Shown here: positions 1 through 7,790 of the stretch, in pieces | Numbering within the stretch: position 1 is the stretch's first letter | How the letters are laid out: the number at the start of each line of letters is the position of its first letter | NCBI RefSeq assembly: GCF_008271365.1 | Contig: NZ_CP043430.1 | Coordinates: 1,488,001 to 1,552,000, forward strand | Source of the DNA: Microbacterium sp. 1S1 | GTDB taxonomy: Bacteria; Actinomycetota; Actinomycetes; Actinomycetales; Microbacteriaceae | Direction: 5' to 3' | DNA: 64,000 nt | Program-made: the position numbers and the translations under genes | Notes under the pieces: model-generated | Seen by the model: only the letters and a program-made list of their open reading frames with translations | What the model was told of the DNA's origin: nothing | The model's database searches: none

Positions 1-53
1 CAGCAGCGTGATCGCGCGGTCATCCTGACGCGGGCATCCGCCATCGCCGTCGT

Positions 54-596
54 TCAGCGGATGGCGTACACGGCGCTGCCGACGATGACCGCGATGACCG
101 TCGTCCAGCCGACGATCGCCACGGCCTGCCAGAGGAGGATACGCCCCTTGCCGATGCCGGACGCCGCCAGCATGGTGGCGGTGAAGTGCGTCGGCAGCAG
201 CAGCGGTCCGAGCAGGCTCACCCCGGGGACGCCGTAGCGCTCGAACGCACGCTGGAACTTCTCGCGGCGGGCGGACCCGCGTCCGGTTGCTGCCGGGACT
301 CCGTCCGCTTCCAGGCTGGTGCCCCCGCCCACCGTCACCGGCTGCTTCGCCCGCGAGCGGTCCACGATGGCCCGGCGGGCGCCGGCACTGGCGAGCACCA
401 GGATCGCGACGCACAGGAAGTTACCGACCATCGCGGCGATCGCCGCGACGACCGGCGGGATGCCGCCGAGGATGCCGATGCTCGCGGCGCCCTCGCCCTC
501 GACGAACGGGACGGCTCCGGCGAGGGCGACGATGAGCGGCTGCACGAGGTCGGGGACCTGGGCGACGAGGTTCTGGAAGGTCTCGATGAGGTTCAT
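54..596 (-). CDS. Small multidrug-efflux/DedA-like integral membrane protein
   Basis: A 180-residue, strongly hydrophobic protein with about four membrane segments, split by a basic cytoplasmic stretch around residues 75-110. The N-terminal half carries a Pro/Glu/Gly-rich motif (AVPFVEGEGAASIG) resembling the small multidrug export family (COG2426 type). The start is the ATG at 596-594, because a GGAG Shine-Dalgarno lies about 8 bases upstream; the longer open frame begins with non-hydrophobic sequence. It is divergent from a two-component system and could be its target. The family assignment is by resemblance only, and the substrate is unknown. Confidence 0.6.
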   Translation of the reverse strand: MNLIETFQNLVAQVPDLVQPLIVALAGAVPFVEGEGAASIGILGGIPPVVAAIAAMVGNFLCVAILVLASAGARRAIVDRSRAKQPVTVGGGTSLEADGVPAATGRGSARREKFQRAFERYGVPGVSLLGPLLLPTHFTATMLAASGIGKGRILLWQAVAIVGWTTVIAVIVGSAVYAIR

Positions 597-719
597 GGGG
601 GAATCTCCGGGTGTCGGTGCGAACGGACTCTCCGTCGCGATGACCCCAGTCCAGTCGAGTCCACCCGTCGCTGACAGTGCCACCGCGTCACCGGTATCCG
701 GGCGGTTCGCACGCCGATC

Positions 720-737
720 CCGTGACATTCGTCACGG
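720..737. promoter_or_regulatory. 18-bp palindrome upstream of the two-component operon
   Basis: Perfect inverted repeat CCGTGAC-N4-GTCACGG (720-726 and 731-737). A -10-like TATCGT at 741-746 follows, with the GTG start of the kinase gene seven bases further on, so the transcript may be leaderless. The palindrome falls between the expected -35 and -10 positions. It is a candidate site for the NarL-type response regulator encoded downstream (inference). Confidence 0.45.
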
Positions 738-752
738 CTCTATCGTGGAGGC

Positions 753-1946
753 GTGCACAGCCCGACCCCCATCCCGTCCGATCCCGGTCCCGGTGCCCGC
801 CACCTCGCGCGCGGCATCACGGCCACCTGGTGGTACACGGTCACCGCCGTCCTCTTCATCGAGCTGATGCTCGTCGGCGCGTGGACCGGGATCGCGGTGG
901 CTCTCGACCTCTCCGGCGGCACCCTCCTCGTCGTGGGAATCGGCGGCATCGTCTGGGCGGCGTCCACCTTTCCGCTCCTGCTCGACTACCGTCACCGCGT
1001 CGACGTCGGGCCCGGGGTCGCGTGGTCTCGGCTGCTCGCGCCGGCCCTGGTCGCCGTGGCATACGGCGCCGCCGCGGGAGCTCTCGTCGGCTCCTGGCAG
1101 CTCGCCGCGATGCCGATGGTGCAGGTCTTCGTCCTGTCGAGCTGGCCGCGCGGGATCCGGGTGCGCGTCGTCGTGGTCGGCACCTTCGTTCTCGTCGCTC
1201 TCGCCCTGGTCGACTCGGCCGTGGCCTTCGCCGCCGGCGTCCCCTGGTGGGTGCCGGTGATCTACGGCGCCATGCTCCCCGGGATGACCGTGAGCTCATT
1301 GTGGTGGTGGGACGTGCTTGTGACACTCGACCGGGCGCGGGCGTCGGAGGCGCGACTGGCCGCGACCCAGGAGCGCCTGCGCGTGGCCACGGACGTACAC
1401 GACCTCCAGGGGCATCATCTCCAGGTGATCGCGCTGCAGCTCGAATTGGCGGAACGTCTGCTCCCGGTCGATCAGGACGCGGGGATGGAGCAGCTCCGCG
1501 CGGCACGGGTGAGCGTGGACGAGGCGCGACAGGGCACCAGGGACCTCGCGACGCGATTCCGTTCCGTGCCGCTCGGCGATGAGTTGGCAAACGCTCGTGA
1601 TCTGCTCGCCGCGGCGGGGCTCACCGTGGACGCCCGGATCCATCCGGACGCGGACGCCGCACCCGCGTCCGACCTCGGGCCGGTGATCCGGGAGACGACG
1701 ACGAACGTGCTGCGGCACGGACGAGGCGGTCACGCCCGTCTGCTCCTCGACCGGACAGCGGGTGCGTGGCGGTACGAGATCGCCAACGACGCGGGCCCCG
1801 CGACAGGCGATGACACGGGCGGCTCCGGGTTGGCGGGTGTCCGTCGCCGGATCGGCGAGGCCGGCGGTACCTTCGAGCAGCGCCGGGACGACCAGGAGTT
1901 CGTCGTCACGGTCACGGTGCCCGCCGGGGCGGAGGCCGCACGATGA
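753..1946 (+). CDS. Sensor histidine kinase (HisKA_3, DesK/NarX type)
   Basis: A 397-residue membrane-bound sensor kinase. About the first 190 residues form roughly five hydrophobic segments. The dimerisation/phosphoacceptor helix follows, with His216 in the motif DVHDLQGHHLQ. The C-terminal HATPase_c domain shows an N-box (IRETTTNVLRHG) and a GSGLAGVRRRI G-box. The start is GTG at 753, seven bases after a TATCGT -10-like hexamer. The stop overlaps the response regulator start by 4 bp (ATGA), so the two are translationally coupled. The signal sensed cannot be told from sequence. Kinases of this kind often sense membrane state or cell-envelope-active compounds. Confidence 0.92.
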   Translation: MHSPTPIPSDPGPGARHLARGITATWWYTVTAVLFIELMLVGAWTGIAVALDLSGGTLLVVGIGGIVWAASTFPLLLDYRHRVDVGPGVAWSRLLAPALVAVAYGAAAGALVGSWQLAAMPMVQVFVLSSWPRGIRVRVVVVGTFVLVALALVDSAVAFAAGVPWWVPVIYGAMLPGMTVSSLWWWDVLVTLDRARASEARLAATQERLRVATDVHDLQGHHLQVIALQLELAERLLPVDQDAGMEQLRAARVSVDEARQGTRDLATRFRSVPLGDELANARDLLAAAGLTVDARIHPDADAAPASDLGPVIRETTTNVLRHGRGGHARLLLDRTAGAWRYEIANDAGPATGDDTGGSGLAGVRRRIGEAGGTFEQRRDDQEFVVTVTVPAGAEAAR

Positions 1947-2545
1947 TCCGCGTGCTGCTCGCCGACGACGAGGGCATGATCCGCTCGGCCCTCGCCGCCC
2001 TGCTGCGCCTCGAGCCCGACATCGACGTCGTCGCCGAATGCGCCGACGGCGAGGAAGCCGTTGCCGCGGCTCTTCGGCTGGAGCCGGACATCTGCCTGCT
2101 CGACCTGGAGATGCCGGGGCTGGACGGCGTGCAGGTCACCGAGAGGCTCACCAGGGCGATCGCCACTCGGTGCATCGTGGTCACCCGGCACGCCCGCCCC
2201 GGCGTGCTCCGGCGCGCGCTCGCCTCCGGTGTCTCCGGGTTCCTGCCGAAGTCGCGCGGCGCGGACGAGCTCGCCGCGATCATCCGTCGGGTGTCGGCCG
2301 GGGCCCGTTACGTCGATCCGGAGATCGCCGCCGATGCCCTGAGCGACGAGCGCTCGCCACTCACCGATCGCGAACTCGATGTGCTCCGCGCCGGGCGGAG
2401 AGGCGAGACGACGGGTCAGATCGCCCGGGCACTCGCGCTGGCGCCGGGTACGGTGCGCAACCACATCTCCGTCATCCTGGGGAAGCTCGCGGTGGGCACC
2501 CGTCAGCAGGCGGTGCTCATCGCCGAGGAGCGCGGCTGGATCTGA
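1943..2545 (+). CDS. NarL/LuxR-family response regulator
   Basis: A 200-residue regulator. The receiver domain occupies residues 1-115, with acidic residues DD at 8-9, phosphoacceptor Asp54 in CLLDLEMPG, and the conserved Lys in FLPKSRG. The C-terminal LuxR/GerE HTH (about 137-195) contains LTDRELDVLRAGRRGE and a typical recognition helix (APGTVRNHIS). It is the partner of the overlapping histidine kinase. Likely targets are its own promoter and the divergent membrane gene, since a palindrome lies between them; this is inference. It is followed closely by the erm leader region but appears to be a separate transcription unit. Confidence 0.93.
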   Translation: MIRVLLADDEGMIRSALAALLRLEPDIDVVAECADGEEAVAAALRLEPDICLLDLEMPGLDGVQVTERLTRAIATRCIVVTRHARPGVLRRALASGVSGFLPKSRGADELAAIIRRVSAGARYVDPEIAADALSDERSPLTDRELDVLRAGRRGETTGQIARALALAPGTVRNHISVILGKLAVGTRQQAVLIAEERGWI

Positions 2546-2549
2546 CCGT

Positions 2550-2555
2550 TATGCT
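2550..2555 (+). promoter_or_regulatory. -10 element for the erm leader transcript
   Basis: TATGCT lies 7 bases before the A of the leader-peptide ATG (2563). That geometry fits a leaderless transcript starting at the leader ORF, an arrangement known for several actinobacterial erm genes. No convincing -35 is visible. Confidence 0.4.
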
Positions 2556-2562
2556 GGCTGAC

Positions 2563-2628
2563 ATGGGAACAATATGCGCCGCGCCCGTGATGGGGCGCAC
2601 CCTCGTGTTCCGCGACCGCCGCTCCTGA
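2563..2628 (+). CDS. Putative Erm leader peptide (macrolide-sensing uORF)
   Basis: A 21-codon ORF 136 bases ahead of the erm start. Its C-terminal part reads RTLVFRDRRS. It contains R-D-R, which fits the Arg/Lys-X-Arg/Lys motif at which macrolide-bound ribosomes are known to stall. No Shine-Dalgarno is seen, but a TATGCT -10 at 2550-2555 would make the mRNA leaderless. A longer reading from ATG 2551 adds four codons. The position and the downstream competing hairpins match the arrangement of inducible erm genes. The peptide itself matches no leader I can name. Confidence 0.55.
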   Translation: MGTICAAPVMGRTLVFRDRRS

Positions 2629-2760
2629 CGGCGCGCTCGCGTTCCGCACGGCTCTGCGCGCCGTCCACCGAGATGTCATCGCACCTCGGGACGGGCGATC
2701 CAACGACGCTTCCCGCGTCCTCCCATTCTTCGAGGTGCTCCGATACTTCCTCTGGAGCGC
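2582..2760 (+). promoter_or_regulatory. Candidate erm translational attenuator
   Basis: Three pairings can be drawn. (1) GTGCTCC at 2735-2741 with GGAGCGC at 2754-2760 (7 bp, one G-U) buries the erm Shine-Dalgarno GGAG at 2754-2757. (2) GCACCTCG at 2681-2688 is exactly complementary to CGAGGTGC at 2731-2738 and competes with (1), freeing the Shine-Dalgarno. (3) CGCCCGT inside the leader ORF (2582-2588) is complementary to ACGGGCG at 2691-2697, next to the switching strand. Ribosome stalling in the leader could disrupt (3) and favour (2). Folding energies were not computed. Confidence 0.5.
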
Positions 2761-2764
2761 ACTC

Positions 2765-3529
2765 ATGCCTCGTTCAATCCACGGCGGCCGTCACGAACTC
2801 GGCCAGAACTTCCTCACCCACCGTCCGACACTGACTCGCATCACGACCCTCGTCGCCCGGACGTCCGGTCCCATCCTGGAACTCGGATGCGGCGACGGCG
2901 CGCTCACGCGCTCCCTCGCCCGACTGAATCGTCCCCTCACGGCCATCGACATCGATGAGCACCGCGTGCAGCGGCTGCGCCGGACACTGCCGGATGTGCA
3001 GGTCGAGGTCGCCGACGCGCTGCGTCATCCTCTCGACGCGGAGGTCGTCGTCGGAAACATCCCCTTCCACGTGACCACGCCCCTTCTGCGGCGGCTGTTG
3101 TCGAACGCGCGGTGGCGCGAGGCCGTGCTGCTCACCCAGTGGGAGGTAGCGCGCAAGCGCGCCGGCGTGGGCGGCGGCACGATGATGACGGCGCAGTCGG
3201 CTCCGTGGTTCACGTTCTCCTTGGAGAGCCGCGTACCGGCGTGGGGATTCTCACCGCAGCCGAACGTGGACGGTGGACTGCTGTCGGTCACTCGGCGCGG
3301 TTCACCGCTGGTCCCTCTATCCGAACGGAAACCATATGAGGCGTTCGTGCGAGCGGTGTTCACAGGCCGGGGGTCCTCTCTCGCAGCGGTTGTGGCGTCC
3401 GCCGCCCGTATCCCGACCGCCCGCGCACGACGTGCCGTCGCGGACGTCGGGGCCGACGGGCAGCGCCTCCCTCGCGATCTGCGACCGGAACATTGGGCAG
3501 CGCTCTGGCATCACGTCTCACGACGATGA
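2765..3529 (+). CDS. erm: Erm-family 23S rRNA adenine N6-methyltransferase
   Basis: A 254-residue Rossmann-fold methyltransferase of the Erm/KsgA family. Erm enzymes methylate A2058 of 23S rRNA and give macrolide-lincosamide-streptogramin B resistance. The N-terminus has the Erm signature RHELGQNFL (9-17). Motif I is LELGCGDGA (38-46), the acidic SAM-ribose motif is IDID (61-64), and catalytic motif IV is N98-I-P-F-H. This combination favours Erm over the housekeeping KsgA. The start is ATG 2765 with GGAG eight bases upstream. A leader peptide and competing hairpins upstream suggest drug-inducible translation. Its composition resembles the neighbours, so it looks like an intrinsic gene. Confidence 0.9.
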   Translation: MPRSIHGGRHELGQNFLTHRPTLTRITTLVARTSGPILELGCGDGALTRSLARLNRPLTAIDIDEHRVQRLRRTLPDVQVEVADALRHPLDAEVVVGNIPFHVTTPLLRRLLSNARWREAVLLTQWEVARKRAGVGGGTMMTAQSAPWFTFSLESRVPAWGFSPQPNVDGGLLSVTRRGSPLVPLSERKPYEAFVRAVFTGRGSSLAAVVASAARIPTARARRAVADVGADGQRLPRDLRPEHWAALWHHVSRR

Positions 3530-3610
3530 GAACGCGCCCGTCATCCCGTCAACTCGATGCGGAACGGCCTGCGAGAATGGAGGCGCCGAGTCCCGAGCCG
3601 AGGAGCACAC

Positions 3611-5014
3611 GTGCCGTTCATCTCCACCCGCGGCGGCATGCAGCCGCAGTCGTTCAGCGAGACGCTGCTGGAGGGCCTGGCGCCCGACGGCGGTCTGGCC
3701 GTCCCCGATGTCATGCCCGAGGTCGACGGCGAAACGCTCGAACGCTGGCGCGCGCTGACGTATCCCCAGCTCGCGACCGAGGTGCTCGGCCTCTTCGCGA
3801 CCGACATCCCCCGGGAGGACCTCGCGCGCATGACGGCGGCGGCGTACGCCGACTTCCCCGACGGGGTGGTCCCCCTGCGTCGCGTGGACGACGACCTCAC
3901 CCTGGTCGGCCTCTCCGAAGGACCGACGCTCGCCTTCAAGGACATGGCGATGCAGTTCCTCGGGCAGGTGCTGGAGTACACGCTTGAGCGCCAGAGGTCT
4001 GTCCTCAACATCCTCGGTGCCACCTCGGGCGACACGGGCTCGGCGGCGGAGCATGCCTTGCGCGGGAAGGAGCGCGTCGCGGTGTTCATGCTGTCGCCCC
4101 AAGGCCGGATGAGCGCCTTCCAGCGGGCGCAGATGTTCTCGCTCGACGACGCGAACGTGCACAACATCGCGGTCGAGGGTGTCTTCGACGACTGCCAGAA
4201 TCTCGTGAAGAAGCTCGCCGGCGATCTCGACTTCAAGCGCGCTCAGCACCTCGGGGCCGTGAACTCCATCAACCTGGCGCGCATCACGGCGCAGACCGTC
4301 TATTACTTCTGGGCGTGGCTGCGCGCGACCGACGCCGGGGGATGGGCCGAGGTGTCGTTCACCGTGCCCTCGGGCAACTTCGGCAACATCCTCTCCGGGT
4401 TCTTCGCGAAGCAGATGGGGCTGCCGATCCGGCGCCTCGTGCTCGCCGCGAACGAGAACAACGTCCTCGACGAGTTCTTCCGCACGGGCGTCTACCGCCC
4501 GCGCAGCGCCGCCCAGACGCTCGCGACGTCGAGCCCCTCGATGGACATCTCGAAGGCGTCGAACCTCGAGAGGTTCATCTTCGAGCTCGTGGACCGCGAC
4601 CCGGCGCGGGTCGTCGGCGCCTGGGACGATCTGGAGGCCCAGGGCTTCTTCGACTTCTCGGCCGAGCAGGCACGCTTCGAGGAGGAGTTCGGAATCGTGA
4701 GTGGCACCTCGACCCACGAGGACCGGCTGGCGACCATCCGGGCGGTGTACGAGGCCTCGGGCGAGGTGATCGACCCGCACACCGCCGACGGCGTGAAGGT
4801 CGCACGGGAGTATGTGGAGCCCGGTGTGCCGATGCTGGTGCTGGAGACGGCCAAGCCCGAAAAGTTCGCCGAGACCATCCACGAGGCCATCGGAGTCGAG
4901 CTGGCGTACGCGCCCGAGCTCCGCGCCATGCTCGACGCCCCGCAGCACGTGACCGAGATGCCGGACGACGAGCGCGCCCTGCGCGCCTTCATCGAGGAGC
5001 ACGCCCTGCGTTGA
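3611..5014 (+). CDS. thrC: Threonine synthase
   Basis: A 467-residue PLP enzyme converting O-phospho-L-homoserine to threonine. It belongs to the longer E. coli/yeast-type class. The N-terminal domain begins with STRGG, and the PLP lysine is Lys110 in LAFKDMAMQF. A phosphate-binding loop region reads GATSGDTGSAA, and SGNFGNILSG lies in the middle of the protein. GTG 3611 is preferred because AGGAG sits at 3601-3605; the open frame extends 18 codons further upstream without a good ribosome site. It stands alone here, not beside hom or thrB. Confidence 0.94.
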   Translation: MPFISTRGGMQPQSFSETLLEGLAPDGGLAVPDVMPEVDGETLERWRALTYPQLATEVLGLFATDIPREDLARMTAAAYADFPDGVVPLRRVDDDLTLVGLSEGPTLAFKDMAMQFLGQVLEYTLERQRSVLNILGATSGDTGSAAEHALRGKERVAVFMLSPQGRMSAFQRAQMFSLDDANVHNIAVEGVFDDCQNLVKKLAGDLDFKRAQHLGAVNSINLARITAQTVYYFWAWLRATDAGGWAEVSFTVPSGNFGNILSGFFAKQMGLPIRRLVLAANENNVLDEFFRTGVYRPRSAAQTLATSSPSMDISKASNLERFIFELVDRDPARVVGAWDDLEAQGFFDFSAEQARFEEEFGIVSGTSTHEDRLATIRAVYEASGEVIDPHTADGVKVAREYVEPGVPMLVLETAKPEKFAETIHEAIGVELAYAPELRAMLDAPQHVTEMPDDERALRAFIEEHALR

Positions 5015-5035
5015 TCGTGGTGCTGCACCAACTTT

Positions 5036-5050
5036 AGGCAGTTACTGCCT
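5036..5050. promoter_or_regulatory. TetR-type operator in the ABC exporter promoter
   Basis: A 15-bp perfect palindrome AGGCAGT-T-ACTGCCT. A -10-like TATTGT follows at 5053-5058, and the ATPase start ATG is at 5071, so the palindrome would lie between -35 and -10. The region is conspicuously AT-rich for this genome. It is the likely binding site of the TetR regulator at the end of this three-gene operon (inference). Confidence 0.6.
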
Positions 5051-5070
5051 TTTATTGTTACCATGGATGC

Positions 5071-5790
5071 ATGGAAACGATCCGTCCGGCGAACCCAGCA
5101 CCCCTCACCCTCGAAGCGCGCCACCTGACGAAGTCGTACGGGAAGGGCGACGGACGGTTCCGTGCCCTCGACGACGTGTCCGTGGAGGTCGTACGGGGGG
5201 AATCCCTCGCGATCGTCGGCAAGAGCGGGTCGGGCAAGTCCACCCTCATGCACCTGCTGGCGCTGCTCGACCGGCCGGACGACGGCGAGATCCTGGTCGA
5301 CGGGGCTGTCGCGTCCGAGCTTCCGAAGCGTGCCGTGAACCGGATCCGCAACCAGCGCTTCGGATTCGTCTTCCAGCAGTTCTTCGTCATCCCCAATGCG
5401 TCGGTGCTGGAGAACGTGATGCTACCGCTGAAGATCGCGGGCGTTCCGAGGGCGGAACGCCGTCGACGCGCACTGACCGCCCTGAGCCGGTTCGGCCTGG
5501 AGGACAAGGCCGGGAACCGAGCGAACGACCTGTCCGGAGGGCAGAAGCAGCGGGTCGTGTTGGCCAGGGCGCTCGTCGCCGAGCCTGAGGTGATCTTCGC
5601 CGACGAACCCACCGGCAACCTCGATAGCAGCACCGGCGCGATCGTCGAGAAAGAGCTGTTCGCCCTTCAGCGGGATCACGGGATCACGCTCGTGATCGTG
5701 ACGCACGATGAGGATCTCGCTGCCCGCTGTGACCGCCGGGTGGTCGTCCGGGACGGCCGGGTCTGGGACGAGACGGAGGTGGCGGCATGA
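5071..5790 (+). CDS. ABC exporter ATP-binding protein (MacB/LolD type)
   Basis: A 239-residue ATPase with Walker A GKSGSGKST (around 50-58), a Q-loop in FVFQQFFVIPNASVLENV, signature LSGGQKQRV, Walker B VIFADEPTGNLDSST and an H-loop in VTHDED. The DEPTGNLD motif is typical of the MacB/LolD/FtsE group. These pair with FtsX-like permeases and move peptides, lipoproteins or drugs, or act mechanically on the membrane. It overlaps its permease by 4 bp. Control is probably by the TetR protein two genes downstream through the palindrome just ahead of the start. Confidence 0.92.
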   Translation: METIRPANPAPLTLEARHLTKSYGKGDGRFRALDDVSVEVVRGESLAIVGKSGSGKSTLMHLLALLDRPDDGEILVDGAVASELPKRAVNRIRNQRFGFVFQQFFVIPNASVLENVMLPLKIAGVPRAERRRRALTALSRFGLEDKAGNRANDLSGGQKQRVVLARALVAEPEVIFADEPTGNLDSSTGAIVEKELFALQRDHGITLVIVTHDEDLAARCDRRVVVRDGRVWDETEVAA

Positions 5791-7073
5791 GCGCCCTCGA
5801 TCTGATCCGCACCGCCGTCGCCCAGACGTTCCGCAGCAAGCTGCGCACCACCCTGACGGTGCTGGCGCTTTTCGTCGGTGCGTTCACGCTCTCCCTCACG
5901 ACCGCACTCGGCGCTGGCGTCTCGGACTACGTTGCGAAGCAGGTCGCCGCGCTCGGAGCCGACGACGTGCTGCTCATCTCCGCGGGCACGTCAGCTGCGA
6001 CGACCGACTCGGGGCTCCAGCTCTACGATCCCGAGACCTCAACGGCCGCGAACGGCACGGCCAACCCGCTCACGGGAGGGGGTGCGCTCACGCCGGCCGA
6101 CGTCTCCGCGCTGGAGCGGATCGACGGGCTCTCGGCCGTGACACCGCTCTCCGCCGTCGCGATCGACTGGATCGAGGGGCCGAGCGGTGACCGCTACGAG
6201 TTCGCGATCGCGCCGACCTCGTCGATCGCTCACGCAGACCTCGCGGCCGGAACACAGCTCGCCCCGGAGGCATCGGAGAATCAGATCACCGTACCGCTCG
6301 ACTACGTGGAGGCTCTCGGCGTCCAAGACGCGCAGGACGCGGTGGGTCGCACTGTCCAGCTCGGGTTCACCGATGTGTTGGGTGGAGACCACACGATCGA
6401 GGCGACGATCGTCGGCGTCTCCAACACCAGCCTCCTGAACGCGGGTGCCGGCGCGAACACCGCGCTCGTCGACGAGGTGGCCTCGCGGCAGCGCGCGGGC
6501 TCCACGGCGCCCGAGCGCTATCAGGCGGCGGTCGCCACCTTCGACCCCGGCGCCGGGCAGGATGCGGTCGACCGCATCAAGGTGGAGGTCTCCGCGGCGG
6601 GAATGACCGCCCAGACCGTGCAGGACCAGCTCGGGCTCGTGCAGACCGTCATCGGCGGCATCATCGGCGTCCTCACTGCATTCGCGGTGATCGCGCTCCT
6701 GGCTGCGGCGTTCGGCATCGTCAACACGTTGCTGATGAGCGTGCAGGAGCGGACCCGAGAGATCGGGCTCATGAAGGCGATGGGTGAGAGCGACGCGCGA
6801 GTGTTCGCCCTGTTCAGCATCGAGGCTGCGGTCATCGGCCTGCTCGGAAGCGTTCTTGGTGTCGCGGTAGCGGTACTCGTGGGGCTTCCGCTGAACGCGG
6901 CCCTCGCGCAGGGGCCGCTGTCCGGCCTCGCCGGCCTCGACCTGCTGCTCTTCCAGCCCCAGGGCATGCTCGGAGTGGTGGCGCTCATCGTCGTCCTGGC
7001 CTTCGTCGCCGGCACCCTCCCGGCGCGACGCGCGTCGCTGAAGACGCCGATCGACGCGCTGCGATACGAATAG
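5787..7073 (+). CDS. ABC exporter permease (FtsX/MacB family)
   Basis: A 428-residue permease. An N-terminal membrane helix (about 20-45) is followed by an extracytoplasmic MacB_PCD-like domain (about 50-285). Three C-terminal helices form the FtsX domain; the first reads IGVLTAFAVIALLAAAFGIVNTL and leads into ERTREIGLMKAMG, a hallmark of the family. The protein ends ARRASLKTPIDALRYE, the usual FtsX/MacB tail. It forms a transporter with the overlapping ATPase. The substrate is unknown. Confidence 0.92.
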   Translation: MSALDLIRTAVAQTFRSKLRTTLTVLALFVGAFTLSLTTALGAGVSDYVAKQVAALGADDVLLISAGTSAATTDSGLQLYDPETSTAANGTANPLTGGGALTPADVSALERIDGLSAVTPLSAVAIDWIEGPSGDRYEFAIAPTSSIAHADLAAGTQLAPEASENQITVPLDYVEALGVQDAQDAVGRTVQLGFTDVLGGDHTIEATIVGVSNTSLLNAGAGANTALVDEVASRQRAGSTAPERYQAAVATFDPGAGQDAVDRIKVEVSAAGMTAQTVQDQLGLVQTVIGGIIGVLTAFAVIALLAAAFGIVNTLLMSVQERTREIGLMKAMGESDARVFALFSIEAAVIGLLGSVLGVAVAVLVGLPLNAALAQGPLSGLAGLDLLLFQPQGMLGVVALIVVLAFVAGTLPARRASLKTPIDALRYE

Positions 7074-7076
7074 AAC

Positions 7077-7664
7077 ATGCCTGCGTCGCCCAACACGAAC
7101 AGCAATGCCCGCGGGCGCGCGACCGCCCGAGCTATCGAAGCGGCGGCGGTGCGGCTCGCCACGGAGAAGGGCGTCGCCGCGCTGACGGTCGATGAGATCT
7201 GTGTCGCAGCGGGCGTCAAGCAGCGCACGTTCTTCAATCACTTCCCGACCAAGGAGGATGCGCTGCTCGGGGCGGCGCAGCCGCGGCTGAACGAGCAGCG
7301 GGTGCGGGAGTACCTGAGCGACGATGGCGTGGGTGTCCTCACCGGGGCGCTGGGCCTGGTGGAACTCCCGGCGGCGGCGGACGGGCAGGAGGATCTCCTC
7401 GAGGCGAGGCTCCGCGTGCTCTCCGCCTCCCCGGCCTTGGCGGAGCGGCAGGCGGCCCGGCTGCTGCCGCTGGCACAGGAGGTACGGGAGATCATCCGGC
7501 TCAAGCTGCGCGCGCTCGATCGGGAGCGGCCGGCATCGCAGGTGGACGCCGCGGCAGACGTGCTCACGCGTATCGCAAGCGCGCTCATGCTGCGGCCCGG
7601 CCCGTCCGACGGGGCAGGCGCGGGGCTGGACGACCTCCGATGGGTGTGGGCCCGTCTGCTCTGA
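7077..7664 (+). CDS. TetR/AcrR-family transcriptional regulator
   Basis: A 195-residue regulator. The N-terminal HTH (about 14-60) includes VDEICVAAGVKQRTFFNHFPTKEDAL, the TetR recognition helix pattern. The C-terminal ligand domain is rich in Ala, Arg and Leu and not diagnostic. It begins 3 bases after the permease stop, so it is the last gene of the ABC operon. The 15-bp palindrome in the operon promoter is its probable operator. It likely represses the exporter until a ligand binds. Confidence 0.9.
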   Translation: MPASPNTNSNARGRATARAIEAAAVRLATEKGVAALTVDEICVAAGVKQRTFFNHFPTKEDALLGAAQPRLNEQRVREYLSDDGVGVLTGALGLVELPAAADGQEDLLEARLRVLSASPALAERQAARLLPLAQEVREIIRLKLRALDRERPASQVDAAADVLTRIASALMLRPGPSDGAGAGLDDLRWVWARLL

Positions 7665-7678
7665 GGCGTCCGCAGCCT

Positions 7679-7691
7679 GTGCATCATGCAC
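7679..7691. promoter_or_regulatory. 13-bp palindrome upstream of the permease-HyuA-DUF917 cluster
   Basis: GTGCAT-C-ATGCAC lies about 100 bases before the permease start, in the only sizeable gap at the head of the cluster (7665-7790). It could bind the PucR regulator encoded at the cluster end. No clear -35/-10 pair is visible. Confidence 0.35.
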
Positions 7692-7790
7692 TGCGATGGG
7701 AGATTTTCAGGCGTAACGCACATTCCGGATGACGAGGACCCGTGGCTACTGTGGCCGCAACCCGTTCCTCCTCCTCCCGAAGGAATCCTC

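Noticed and set aside
1..53. Possible gene end or start at the window edge
   Set aside because: All frames are too short, and neither strand shows a recognisable motif.
2765..3529. Housekeeping KsgA (16S rRNA dimethylase)
   Set aside because: The RHELGQNFL start, the NIPFH motif and the inducible-type leader favour Erm.
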